This document shows positions 43,873 to 53,500 of a stretch of 64,000 bases of DNA, piece by piece. The notes beneath the pieces were generated by a model, which saw only the letters and a program-made list of their open reading frames with translations, searched no databases and had not been told where the DNA came from. Source of the stretch: an uncultured Prevotella sp. GTDB lineage: Bacteria > Bacteroidota > Bacteroidia > Bacteroidales > Bacteroidaceae. The position numbers and the translations under genes were made by a program. Where the stretch lies: contig CAJOFA010000003.1 of the NCBI GenBank assembly GCA_905233985.1, positions 1 to 64,000 on the forward strand, read 5' to 3'. Within the stretch, counting starts at the first letter, position 1. Each line of letters opens with the position of its first letter.

Positions 43873-43945
43873 CCTTTTATAAAAAACTATTACTCGAGAC
43901 ATTTAAATATCATGAGAAAAGAAAGGGAGGAGCTTTCTAATAGTA

Positions 43946-44055
43946 GGAGCAAGCTGTTCCGATGATTGGAACACGTTGTTTCAATGGGAGAAACAAGTTG
44001 TTCCGATGATTGGAACACTTTGTTTCCAACATCGGAACAACTCGTTTCCTATTAA
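43946..44055. repeat. 22-bp tandem array, locus 4 (5 units)
   Basis: Exact 22-nt units start at 43946, 43968, 43990, 44012 and 44034. Each begins GGAACA or a variant (GGAGCA, GAAACA) and carries TGTTCC or TGTTTC about 8 nt later, so each unit is an inverted repeat. Linkers GATGATT alternate with others. The last unit covers the stop codon of the gene ending at 44052. Confidence 0.9.
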
Positions 44056-45416
44056 TTAGAAAAAGTAATCGTAGTAAATAGACGAACAACATTATCACTA
44101 TTGAAAGGAAAACTCTGTTCTGTTCCTTTAGGATTACATCCTCCATAAGAATTGTCATCTTTTTTGATGATATAATACTTTGTTATAGAAACGTCTTGCA
44201 ATCCTAGGTCGCTAAGATTATCTCTTACCGTTGCTGAGTTATCATATATATATCGTAGTTCCTCTTTTGTAGGAAGTCTCCAATTATCAACTCCAGCAAC
44301 TTTTAACTCCTCCATCGCTGCTTCAATTACAGACGATTCTGTACCCTGACTAAAATCTAAACCTGTTTTCTGTTGCGGAGACATTAATGTAACTGTTTTT
44401 GAGCCATCCCCATTTGTAATACTCCTCATAACATAACATCCTTTATACTTTGTCCCAGCTTCTGGTGCAGTTTCTCCTGGGTTGGGGTCTTCGTTATTGT
44501 TGCCGCCGCCACTATCACCTCCGCTGCCTGACGATCCATTGGAATCGAAGTTAAACGTGATGGTTCTCTCGCCAGCCCATGATGCGCCTGTCAGCACACC
44601 CTGCATCACAAAGTCATCACCGGCATAAGTGCCGTCAATACTCATCTTGTAGTTCACCGTCATAGCCTCATTTGCCGTATAGGTGAAGGAGGTGACGCTG
44701 TCGTCGCTGCGTGTCATGCTAACCTTAATGCTGACATTGCCCACCGATGGCAGCAGATACAATGTTGCTGTGTTCTTCCAAGTTGTGTTGTCACTCTGCT
44801 TCGTCAGCGTTACAGTATAGGAGCCTTCGTTACCACTATACTCACCGCTCATCGAAACGTTCTCACGCAACGGGCTGACGGTTACACTTACTCCCTTGAC
44901 AGATTCCGGCACCTGTCGGATAATGACACCCTGCAACATGAACACTTTGCGTTCCATCGTCAACGTGGCCTTGTTGGTCTCTCCCTCGGCCATCGTCACC
45001 GTACTCCTGGCAAGCATGAGGTCGTTGTAATTCTGATTCTCCTTCAGGACAATCACGTCATCTGGCGCGGCATCATCCTGCGTCGGGAGGTCATAGACAT
45101 CATCGTCAGCACCGCCAATGGCAACAACAGTGTATGTGCCTGCCTTAACATTGTTGACGCTCATGCTTTCCGAAGCAGAGCTAATCGTCTGAACATTGAT
45201 GCACTTGTCGCTGCTGTTGAACACATACACCAACACGGGATAGCTGACTACTTCATCATTTTCACCAGTGCGTGTCACAATCTCCAACTGGCTGTTTCCC
45301 GTGGTTTCAGTCTCTTCCTCTTCCGTCAGTTCGTCCAGCACTTCCTTGGAACACGACGAGAGGACCATCATCATGCAAAGCATGAGAATAGAAAATAAAT
45401 TGTACTTCTTTTTCAT
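44052..45416 (-). CDS. FimB/Mfa2-like lipoprotein with Lcl-type C-terminal domain
   Basis: 454 residues. Lipoprotein signal (LCMMMVLSS-C-SK), an acidic linker, two beta-sandwich domains typical of FimB/Mfa2 fimbria-anchor proteins (VLVYVFNSSDKCINVQTI, GTYTVVAIGG, KVFMLQGVIIRQVPES; about 45-300), a Gly/Ser/Asn linker and a C-terminal domain with NWRLPTKEELRYIYDN, a DUF1566/Lcl-type motif. No fimbrillin gene is adjacent. Probably a surface adhesin or tip-like protein. Confidence 0.75.
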   Translation of the reverse strand: MKKKYNLFSILMLCMMMVLSSCSKEVLDELTEEEETETTGNSQLEIVTRTGENDEVVSYPVLVYVFNSSDKCINVQTISSASESMSVNNVKAGTYTVVAIGGADDDVYDLPTQDDAAPDDVIVLKENQNYNDLMLARSTVTMAEGETNKATLTMERKVFMLQGVIIRQVPESVKGVSVTVSPLRENVSMSGEYSGNEGSYTVTLTKQSDNTTWKNTATLYLLPSVGNVSIKVSMTRSDDSVTSFTYTANEAMTVNYKMSIDGTYAGDDFVMQGVLTGASWAGERTITFNFDSNGSSGSGGDSGGGNNNEDPNPGETAPEAGTKYKGCYVMRSITNGDGSKTVTLMSPQQKTGLDFSQGTESSVIEAAMEELKVAGVDNWRLPTKEELRYIYDNSATVRDNLSDLGLQDVSITKYYIIKKDDNSYGGCNPKGTEQSFPFNSDNVVRLFTTITFSN

Positions 45417-45443
45417 GTTATAATTTTTTGAAATATATTTCTA

Positions 45444-46502
45444 CTACGTATTCTTCGCTCCGCAGCGGGGGCAGATGCCTTTATCGGCAAGGGGCTTGCC
45501 GCAGTTGCCGCAGACATAACGGAGACGGGAGAAACGAAAATAACGCCAGAGCGCAAATGCTATATAAGCGATGAGCAGGGGATAGCCGACATAATAGAGC
45601 GTGGTGATGCTGAAAACAACATAACAGACAGCACAAATGCCCGCCAAGCCGCAGAGATACAACACGGCATCTCCAAGATGCAAGCGACGCACGGTGTCAT
45701 CGACTGCTGCAAGGGCAATAATCAGGATGGCCCACACGGAAATGATGAAGACACCCAGAATGGCTGGCAAGGCAAAGGGGTTCAAAGAGGGATGGTAATA
45801 GAAATGACGCCAGGTCTCAGGAGCGAACATCTGGATGCTGGCATAGAGCGTGGCGGAGGCGGAGACGAGCAGACACAGCAAGGTGGGATAGAACGAGCCG
45901 GTGTCACGGAAATGAACGATATAGGCGTTACGGCGCTGCAGACGGTAGATGCCATAGGCAACGCTGACAAGGATAATGAAGGCAAGGAAAATAAGCAGGT
46001 GACTGTCGGAGAAGAAATCGATGAACTGCGAAATGGAGTCGTCGGGTGACACGGCAAGGAGCATCTCAGACTCTCGTACCCAGCCCTGCGTGAGCTGGTC
46101 GGCAGCAACTTTCACCCACACGGAGTCAATGGAGTCCTGCGGCAGGATGTCGATGTCGGCAACGACAAGGAGGGACTTTCTTTTCAGCTTTGAGGTTTGA
46201 GGTTTGAGATTGGTGATTGGAGCGTCGAGGGTTGAGGGTTGAGCATCAAGGGCGATGGTCTGAGCGTCGATGGGGGGAACGGGTGGCAGGTCGTAGATCA
46301 CGAGGCTGTCGGCGGTGACAACAAAGTTATAGCCCTGAGTGTAGTGATGGGTGGTGGAGAAGGAGATGCTGTCAAGCTGCTCCTTGGTGAGGTCCCAGGC
46401 ATCGGGTGTCCGCTGGCCGTGGTTGTAACAGGAGGCAAACAGGATAAGGGTAAAAAGGTAAAAAGGTAAAAGGGTAAAAAGCTTATTGTTCCGCATAGAC
46501 AT
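45444..46502 (-). CDS. Multi-pass lipoprotein-like protein with C-terminal zinc ribbon
   Basis: 352 residues. Hydrophobic N-terminus FYLFTLILFAS-C suggests a lipobox. Then a periplasmic SH3-like segment (about 100-150), five transmembrane helices (about 165-330) and a cytoplasmic zinc ribbon (CGNCGKPLADKGICPRCG). The start overlaps the U32 gene. The last signalling-operon member with a zinc ribbon, like three others upstream. ATG at 46496 is an alternative start. Confidence 0.75.
   Translation of the reverse strand: MSMRNNKLFTLLPFYLFTLILFASCYNHGQRTPDAWDLTKEQLDSISFSTTHHYTQGYNFVVTADSLVIYDLPPVPPIDAQTIALDAQPSTLDAPITNLKPQTSKLKRKSLLVVADIDILPQDSIDSVWVKVAADQLTQGWVRESEMLLAVSPDDSISQFIDFFSDSHLLIFLAFIILVSVAYGIYRLQRRNAYIVHFRDTGSFYPTLLCLLVSASATLYASIQMFAPETWRHFYYHPSLNPFALPAILGVFIISVWAILIIALAAVDDTVRRLHLGDAVLYLCGLAGICAVCYVVFSITTLYYVGYPLLIAYIAFALWRYFRFSRLRYVCGNCGKPLADKGICPRCGAKNT
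46189..46209. repeat. TTTGAGG heptamers x3
   Basis: TTTGAGG, TTTGAGG, TTTGAGA inside the zinc-ribbon membrane protein gene, encoding LKPQTSKLK of the linker. Adjacent sequence (46215-46275) is also internally repetitive. Confidence 0.7.
46449..46480. repeat. GGTAAAAA iterations in a signal peptide
   Basis: Four 8- to 9-nt iterations that encode LFTLLPFYLFTL, the hydrophobic core of the N-terminal signal of the zinc-ribbon membrane protein, as the GAAGAAT arrays do in BatD and BatE. Confidence 0.7.
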
Positions 46503-48234
46503 TCATCTGACAGGTGTGACAATCAAACTGCAAGGGGAAACGACGGCCATCGGCCAGTCGCAAGACAAGGGGTTCTCGCCAAGGGGCGGGCGTTCCGCCT
46601 CGGCGCACGCAATGGCCCAGGGCATAGCGCAGGCAATAGCGGCATTGCATGAGGGGCGAGGTACGAGGTTCGAGGGACGAGGTGCGAGGTGCGAGGTTCG
46701 AGGTACGAGGGGCGAGGGACGAGGGGCGTGACTGCTGTTCCACCCATTTCTGGCGGAGCTCAGCGAGGAGGCTGTTGGGGATGAAGTAGTTGAAGTCGGC
46801 GGGGAACTCGACGTCAACACACTCGTATGGGGTGCCGCCGAGTCGGGAGAGCTGACGTATGATGTTGTCACGCTGGGGCTTCGCAGCGGGTTCGTGAGGG
46901 CAGTCTATGGTGGAGGGTGCGAGGTCTATGGTGGAGGGTGAAAGATATGAGGCCGTGAGGCTGTAGCCTGTGTCGGTGAGGGCGAGGCGGAAGGTTACGG
47001 GAATCTTACGCTCGGCGCTGGGACGGGAGAGTTGACGCTCGAACTCCATGTCGTTGTTGCGATAGAGTCGGACGCCTGGACGCAAGGCATCGGGCATCTC
47101 CAAGGGAAAGAGACGGTTGCCCTCGGCGCGGTTAATGCGGAAACCATAGAGGGTGGAGGGTGAAAGGTGGAGGGTGGAGGGTGAAGGGTTAGCCATGAAG
47201 CAGAGGCCGTCGCCATTGGCAAAGGAGGCGGTACCTGCGACGGTGAAGGAGTTGCCGCGCAGCTCCTTGACGGTGCCGACGTACTCGCCCATAGCCTTCG
47301 GGGTGTCGAAGCAGGCGATGTCGGGCTGGCGCCCATGCAGGAAATAGGTGGTGTAGCCGCGGTTGAAGGTCTTATGGAGGTTGGGCGTGAAGGTATAGGT
47401 GCAGCGTCCGAGGGAGGCACGGCAGTACTGGTCAGGGTGTCGGCGGATGATGGCGTCGAGGCGCTGGCTGTAGGCTGCGGTGACGTTCTTGACATAGGTG
47501 ACATCCTTGAGGCGCCCCTCAATCTTGAACGACGTGGCACCGGCATCGATGAGCTCCTGCAGGTGGTCGCTCTGGTTGAGGTCCTTCAGCGAGAGAAGAT
47601 GACGCTGGTGCTCGATGACATGGCCGTCGGCATCGACGAGGTCGAAGGGCATGCGGCAGAACTGTGCACAGGCGCCGCGGTTGGCGGAGCGCCCGAAGCA
47701 ATGCTCAGAGGCGTAGCAGGCTCCGGAGTAACTGACACACAGGGCGCCATGCACGAAGACCTCGAGGGGCATGTCAGGCACGGCGGCATGGATGGCGGCT
47801 ATCTCGTCAACGGAGAGTTCACGGGCAAGGACTACACGGCGAAAGCCTGCCTGCTGCAGGGCGAGCACCTTAGAGGCATCACGGTTGTCGGTCTGTGTGG
47901 AGGCGTGGAGGGCGATGGGCGGCAGGTTCATGTCAAGCACTTGCATATCCTGCACGAGGATGGCATCGACGCCAACATCGTAAAGCTGCCAGATGAGCCG
48001 TTCGGCCTCGGCGAGCTCGTCGTGATGAAGGAGGGTGTTGACGGTGACGAAGACCTTGACGGCATAGCGGTGGGCGTAGTCGCAGAGCTGACGGATGTCA
48101 TCGACGGAATTGCCTGCAGCGACACGGGCTCCGAAGCGCGGAGCTCCGATATAGACGGCATCGGCACCGTGATCGACAGCGGCGATGCCACACTCCAGAT
48201 TCTTGGCCGGTGCCAGTAGCTCTAATGGTGTCAC
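46483..48234 (-). CDS. Peptidase U32 family protein
   Basis: 583 residues. TIM-barrel U32 domain (ELLAPAKNLECGIAAVDHGADAVYIG; signature EVFVHGALCVSYSGACYAS; SLKDLNQ; FKIEGRLKD). Relatives act in 23S rRNA or tRNA hydroxylation rather than proteolysis, so peptidase is a historical label. C-terminal Cys cluster (CRYCLRYALGHC, CHTC). Three separate heptamer-derived inserts occur: SPSTLHLSPSTLYG, LSPSTIDLAPSTID and SLAPRTSNLAPRTSSLEPRT. Start overlaps the metA stop. Confidence 0.88.
   Translation of the reverse strand: MTPLELLAPAKNLECGIAAVDHGADAVYIGAPRFGARVAAGNSVDDIRQLCDYAHRYAVKVFVTVNTLLHHDELAEAERLIWQLYDVGVDAILVQDMQVLDMNLPPIALHASTQTDNRDASKVLALQQAGFRRVVLARELSVDEIAAIHAAVPDMPLEVFVHGALCVSYSGACYASEHCFGRSANRGACAQFCRMPFDLVDADGHVIEHQRHLLSLKDLNQSDHLQELIDAGATSFKIEGRLKDVTYVKNVTAAYSQRLDAIIRRHPDQYCRASLGRCTYTFTPNLHKTFNRGYTTYFLHGRQPDIACFDTPKAMGEYVGTVKELRGNSFTVAGTASFANGDGLCFMANPSPSTLHLSPSTLYGFRINRAEGNRLFPLEMPDALRPGVRLYRNNDMEFERQLSRPSAERKIPVTFRLALTDTGYSLTASYLSPSTIDLAPSTIDCPHEPAAKPQRDNIIRQLSRLGGTPYECVDVEFPADFNYFIPNSLLAELRQKWVEQQSRPSSLAPRTSNLAPRTSSLEPRTSPLMQCRYCLRYALGHCVRRGGTPAPWREPLVLRLADGRRFPLQFDCHTCQMNVYAEQ
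46650..46726. repeat. CGAGGNN heptamer array x11 in the U32 gene
   Basis: Eleven units, all with invariant GAGG and (after the first) C-G, and a variable last dinucleotide: TA, TT, GA, TG, TG, TT, TA, GG, GA, GG. They encode repeats of APRTS/EPRTS. Confidence 0.9.
46900..46946. repeat. 21-bp (3x7) direct repeat in the U32 gene
   Basis: TCTATGGTGGAGGGTG occurs twice 21 bp apart. It encodes LAPSTID / LSPSTID. A related GGTGGAGGGTGAAA array lies at 47152-47192. Confidence 0.75.
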
Positions 48235-49148
48235 TCTATCTTATTGATGTCGTATGGGGTCTCCTGATAGACGTAGTAGTTAATCCAGTTGCTGTAGAGC
48301 AGGTTGGCATGAGCCCGCCAGCTGATGAGCGGCTCCTTGGAGGGGTCGTCGTCACGATAGTAGTTAACAGGCATATCGACATCATCACGGATGTCACGGT
48401 CGCGCCGGTACTCTCGGTCGAGGGTGTCGGGCGCATACTCCAGATGTCCAGTGATGAAGAACTCTCGTCCGCCGCGTGCCATGACCATAGAAACACCACA
48501 CTCATCGGAGTCGGCAATGAGCGTCAGTGCGGGGTTTGCCTCGATGTCCTCGCGGTGTACCTCGGTATGGCGACTATGAGGCATGTTGAACACGTCGTCG
48601 AAGCCTCGGAAGATGGGCAACTGCGGCATGAGGGGATGCTGGCTGAAGACGCCAAACATCTTCTTCTCCAAGGGGTACTTGGGGATGCCGTAGTGATAGT
48701 AAAGTCCGGCTTGAGCCGCCCAACATATATATAAGGTACTCGTGACGTGCGTGCGCGCCCACGCGAAGATACGCTGCATCTCATCCCAGTAGTTGACGTC
48801 CTCGAACTCGAGGGTCTCGACGGGTGCACCAGTGATAATCATGCCGTCGAACTTCTCATGGCACAACACCTCAAAGTCACGATAGAACATCATCATGTGC
48901 TCGATGGGGGTGTTCTTAGGGGTGTGGCTCTTCAGCTTCATGAAGTTCACCTCAATCTGCAAGGGGGTATTGGAGAGCAACCGGATGAGGTCGGTCTCGG
49001 TGGTTATCTTGAGCGGCATGAGGTTGAGGATAACAATGCGTAATGGACGAATATCCTGCGTGTGGGCACGGGTATCGTCCATGACAAAGATGTTTTCCTG
49101 CTTCAACAACTCTATGGCAGGAAGTTGATCGGGTAATCTTAAGGGCAT
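48231..49148 (-). CDS. metA: Homoserine O-succinyl/acetyltransferase MetA
   Basis: 305 residues. Catalytic Cys in YICWAAQAGLYYHYGIPKY, Glu and His in FFITGHLEYAPDTL, early motifs IRPLRIVILNLMPLK and ITETDLIRLL. First committed step of methionine synthesis. It sits 7 nt behind the PP2C gene and is coupled to U32. Whether it uses succinyl- or acetyl-CoA cannot be told by eye. Confidence 0.93.
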   Translation of the reverse strand: MPLRLPDQLPAIELLKQENIFVMDDTRAHTQDIRPLRIVILNLMPLKITTETDLIRLLSNTPLQIEVNFMKLKSHTPKNTPIEHMMMFYRDFEVLCHEKFDGMIITGAPVETLEFEDVNYWDEMQRIFAWARTHVTSTLYICWAAQAGLYYHYGIPKYPLEKKMFGVFSQHPLMPQLPIFRGFDDVFNMPHSRHTEVHREDIEANPALTLIADSDECGVSMVMARGGREFFITGHLEYAPDTLDREYRRDRDIRDDVDMPVNYYRDDDPSKEPLISWRAHANLLYSNWINYYVYQETPYDINKIE

Positions 49149-49155
49149 CTGTTTC

Positions 49156-49899
49156 TTATATTCTTATGACGCAAGCGGAAACATTATCATAGCCACCGGC
49201 AGCGATGGCAGCCTCACACAACTCGTTGGCATCAGCTCCCTCTGCCAGCAGACGGGTGGTCTCCTCGTCGGGCACCATGTCGCTATAGCCGTCGGAACAG
49301 AGAAGATAGAGGTCGCCTGGCTGGAGGCTCTCGGTGAACTCATACTGGTCGATGAAGGAAGTCTTGCAGCCAGCACCGATGCAGTTGGTGATGATATTAG
49401 AATGGCGCTTGGTGCCTGTTAGGGTGTTGAGGGAGTGGTCGGTGGTCAGCTGTGTCAGCACGCCGTCACGAAAACGGTAGAGTCGGCTGTCGCCGCAGTT
49501 AATCCAGTAGAATTTATTATCATAACAGATGATGCCCACCAGCGTGGTTCCCATCTCAGCCAGTTCGGGGTCACCGAGACCGCGAGAGGAGATGCGCACA
49601 TTAACGGAGGTGAGCCACTCGCACATGGCCTCATAGAAGTCACCCGACGACAAACCGGCAGGCAGGTCGCCGATGAAATAATGTAGGTCTTCCAGCGTTT
49701 CCTGACTGGCTACCTCGCCGGCATTATGTCCGCCCATGCCGTCGGCAAGGGCGATGACGAAGCGAGAGAGGGCTGACGTGTCTATGTCGGTGCGGTAGAA
49801 ATCATTACGGATGTAATGATCCCACACGAGCACCATATCTTCGTTGTTGCTTCTGATACATCCTACACGGCTTGCTGCCGTAATACTAAACTTGCTCAT
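49156..49899 (-). CDS. PP2C-family Ser/Thr protein phosphatase
   Basis: 247 residues with all PPM metal-site motifs: RSNNEDMVL, LADGMGGHNAGEVAS, GTTLVGIICYDN, NCGDSRLYR, LLCSDGYSDMV and GGYDNVSACVI. It is cytosolic and the natural antagonist of the kinase three genes upstream; substrates may include the FHA and AAA+ proteins of the operon. Confidence 0.94.
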   Translation of the reverse strand: MSKFSITAASRVGCIRSNNEDMVLVWDHYIRNDFYRTDIDTSALSRFVIALADGMGGHNAGEVASQETLEDLHYFIGDLPAGLSSGDFYEAMCEWLTSVNVRISSRGLGDPELAEMGTTLVGIICYDNKFYWINCGDSRLYRFRDGVLTQLTTDHSLNTLTGTKRHSNIITNCIGAGCKTSFIDQYEFTESLQPGDLYLLCSDGYSDMVPDEETTRLLAEGADANELCEAAIAAGGYDNVSACVIRI

Positions 49900-49934
49900 T
49901 GTATATATACTTGTACTTTTTCTTTTATTTTCGA

Positions 49935-50504
49935 TTATGAAATGCTGACCTGCAGGCTGATATTGGCAACGGAAACGATGTCGCCGTTCTTCAGCAACAT
50001 GGGGATATCGGGCTGTAGGTCACGACCGTTCAGCTTCGTGCCGTTGGACGAATGCTTGTCGATGATGCTCCAGCCGGAACCGACGTTATAGGTCAGCTGG
50101 GCATGGACACCCGAGATATACATATTGTTTTCGAAGAAAGCCGTGTAAGGTCCCTGCCGGCGACCTATCAGAGCACCATTGACACCCACCATGCGGATGT
50201 TCAGGTTGCTGTTGTAGAGCGTCAGTATGGGAACTCCCTTCTGGGTGCCTCCTGTCATGAACGGTGAGCCACTGGTGCATGTTGAGAAGGAGGCCTGCAG
50301 GGAAGAGAAGGTACCCAGAGAGGTATGGTCACCTGCCCTGCGCTCCAGTTCGGCAGCACCTACCATCAAACCGCCGCAGAAGGTGCAGCGGCGCCCCTTC
50401 CCCACTCTACCGCAGCTGCTGCAATAGAGCAAGGACTGGCCACACTGGTCGCAATACCGTGAGTCGTCGTCAATCTCTTCTTTACAAGTCGGACAAATAA
50501 TCAT
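49935..50504 (-). CDS. FHA-domain protein with two zinc ribbons
   Basis: 189 residues: zinc ribbons at about 4-22 (CPTCKEEIDDDSRYCDQCG) and 28-43 (CSSCGRVGKGRRCTFCG), a linker, and an FHA domain (about 100-187) with phosphothreonine-binding residues GRR, ISGVHAQ and SSNGTKLNG. It should read phosphothreonine marks set by the kinase. Start overlaps the AAA+ stop (ATGA). Confidence 0.92.
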   Translation of the reverse strand: MIICPTCKEEIDDDSRYCDQCGQSLLYCSSCGRVGKGRRCTFCGGLMVGAAELERRAGDHTSLGTFSSLQASFSTCTSGSPFMTGGTQKGVPILTLYNSNLNIRMVGVNGALIGRRQGPYTAFFENNMYISGVHAQLTYNVGSGWSIIDKHSSNGTKLNGRDLQPDIPMLLKNGDIVSVANISLQVSIS

Positions 50505-53500
50505 GATGGTATATCGTCTTTAATATCTTCGGGTTGTATCAACTGGTAGGTCTCTGTCGTCACCTCGGAAGCAGGCATAGACGAGACACGAACGGACAGC
50601 TGCTGGATGGTGGCATCAAGCAGGTTACGCATCTCACGGGCATTGCCGAACGACTCGTCCTTGTTGACCAGCATGCGGCAGATGAGGTCCATGAGTTTGA
50701 ACTCGGCACCCGGCGACAGCGTGTAGTTGTCCTTGGCAGCCATGCGCTTGAAGATGGCAAGCAACTCGTCCTCGTTGTAGTCGTCGATGTGGAGCTTGTG
50801 GGTGAAACGACTGGCAAGTCCGGAGTTCATCGTCAGGAACTCTTCCATCTTATCCTTGTAGCCGGCAGCAACCACCACGAACTTGCCGCGGTCGTCCTCC
50901 ATGCGTTTCATCAGGGTGTCAATGGCTTCCTTGCCATACTGGTCGTTCTCGTCGGACAGCGTGTAGGCCTCGTCAATGAACAGGATGCCACCCATCGCCT
51001 TGTCACACATATTGTTGACAATCTTCGGCGTCTCACCCATGTACTTGCCGACCAAGGTGGCACGGCTGGCCTCGATAACACGGGAGGTAGGCAGTATCTC
51101 CATGCTCTGCAGCACCTCTCCCATCTTACGGGCGATAGACGTCTTACCCGTTCCGGGATTACCCGTCAGGATGAAGTTCATAGCCATCTGCTGCACCTTG
51201 CCTGCACCTGCAGCGGCACGCTGCTTCATGAACATGCTTTGGACGGCAAGACGGCGTATCATGTTCTTGACAGAACGCATACCGACGAACTCATCCAGTT
51301 CGTTGAGCACTTCGTCAAGCGGACGAACTTTCTCCGACTGAGCCATCGGCAGGTCAGCCGCTGTGAGACAGTACATGTCTGACTCGCGGAAACCTGGCTG
51401 GTTCATCTCTCCAATCAGTCGCTGACTCTGACGCTCCACGGCTTCGTTGAAGATGCGACGGGCTTCACGGGCATTGCCGAAGTTCTTGTCACGACGCAGA
51501 TAGAGCTGCTCGAACTGACGGTGAATAGCCCCCTGCGTCTCTTCGTCAACGGTGAACTTCTTGCTTTTGGCGAGGTTAAGGAAGATTTCCGTCAACTCGT
51601 CGGGGTTATAGTCGTCGAAGTGAATGGTCTGTGTGAAACGGCTCTTCAAACCTGGGTTGGTATCAATGAAGTCGTGCATCTGCTCGGTATATCCTGCAAC
51701 GATACAGACGAACTTGCCACGGTCATCCTCGAGGCGCTTCAAGAGGGTATCGATGGCTTCGCTGCCGAAGGAGTCGCCGTCGTTGGACTTCAGGGTGTAA
51801 GCCTCATCAATGAAGAGCACACCGCCCATCGCCGTGTCAATAAGCTGGTTGGTCTTGATGGCCGTCTGTCCGCTATAACCTGCCACGAGCTTGCTGCGGT
51901 CGGCCTCGATGAGCTGGCCGCGGGAGACAACGCCCAACGTACGGAACACATCGGCCATGATACGGGCAACCGTCGTCTTACCAGTTCCCGGATTACCCGT
52001 GAACACATAGTGCTTGCCCTGGAAGGTGTTTTGCTCGCCGCGGGCAATCTGCAAGTTGAGGAATGCCGCCAAATTGGAGATTTCCTTCTTGACAGCAGAC
52101 AAGCCCACCAATCCGTCAAGCTTCTTCAGGCAGTCGGTATAGTCAACAGCCTGAGGAGCCTCGTAAGGTATATCTTCCACCTCGATGCTCATCAGCTGCT
52201 CATCGGTCATGGTGGAGATGTTGTTCTTCTGCAGACGCTCGGCCTGACGGCTGCAAATCTTGTCAAACAGCTGACGCATAGCACGACCATTGGCAAAATC
52301 CTTGTCACGGCTGTTATACATCTCTGTAATCATCTTCAGCGTCAGCTCCTCAGCATCGTGAGAGAACACGTATTTTTTCTCCTTCGCAAATACCAGCATA
52401 ATCTGGTAGAGCTGGTCGGGAGTATAGTCATCGATATTCAGGAAGTAGTTGAAGCGGCTGCGGAAACCAGGATTGATGCGGAAGAGGTTTTCCATCTCGG
52501 TACGGTAGCCGGCAGCAATGACCACGAACTTGCCGCGGTCGTCCTCCATGCGCTTCATCAGTTTCTCCAAAGCCTGTGCTCCTTGGTTGTCACGCTCTCC
52601 GCCTGAACTGAGCGGTGCCAGCGTGTAGGCCTCGTCAACAAAGAGGATGCCACCTATCGCCTTATCACAGAGACGGTCAACAACCTTGGGCGTCTCACCC
52701 TGATAAGGGCTGATCATCTGGGCACGGTCAACCTCCACGACATGACCGCTGTCTAAATAGCCGATGGCGGCCAGTATCTCGCCTAATTTACGGGCAATGG
52801 TGGTCTTACCGGTACCGGGGTTACCCGTCAGGATGATGTGCATGCCGGCGTTAACCTGTTCGCCCAAGCCGCGCTCTGCACGCTGCACATTGTTCTGAAC
52901 AGAGAAGGCCATTTCGCGGACAGCACTCTTCACCTCATCCATTCCGATGAAGGTGTCCAAATCGGCCAGAATCTCGTCGAGGGTACGCTCTGCCGGGACA
53001 TAGCCGCGGATGTCATTCTCCTCCACTTGTGTGGCTGTAGTGCCGCGACTGATGAACGAGGTAAAGATGTCCTCAGCCACCTTGTTGGCAATATGGGCAT
53101 AGCCGAACGTCTCATCCTTGATCTTGACCTGGTACTTGAAGTAACGCTGCAGCTTCGACTCGGCAGCAGCGGAATAGTTGGTAATGCCGTACTTTGTGCG
53201 CAGAACCATGCGGCAGATATGATACAGGTCCATGTAGTCAGGCGTCTTCAACTTGAACGTGTATTTGAACCTGTTGGCTACGGCAGGGTTGCTGGCAAGG
53301 AAGTCCTCCAGGCCTTTGGTCAGACCTGAAATGATGACGATGGGGTTGTCTTCCCAACGGTCCATCTCGACAAACAGCTTGTCAAGGGGATTGACCTGAT
53401 TGGAATATTTGTCAGGCAGAAGTTTCTGGACATTGTCAAAGAACAGGATACCGTCACGTGCCTTCTTGATATTATCTTCCCACTTGTCAACAAACCGAGA

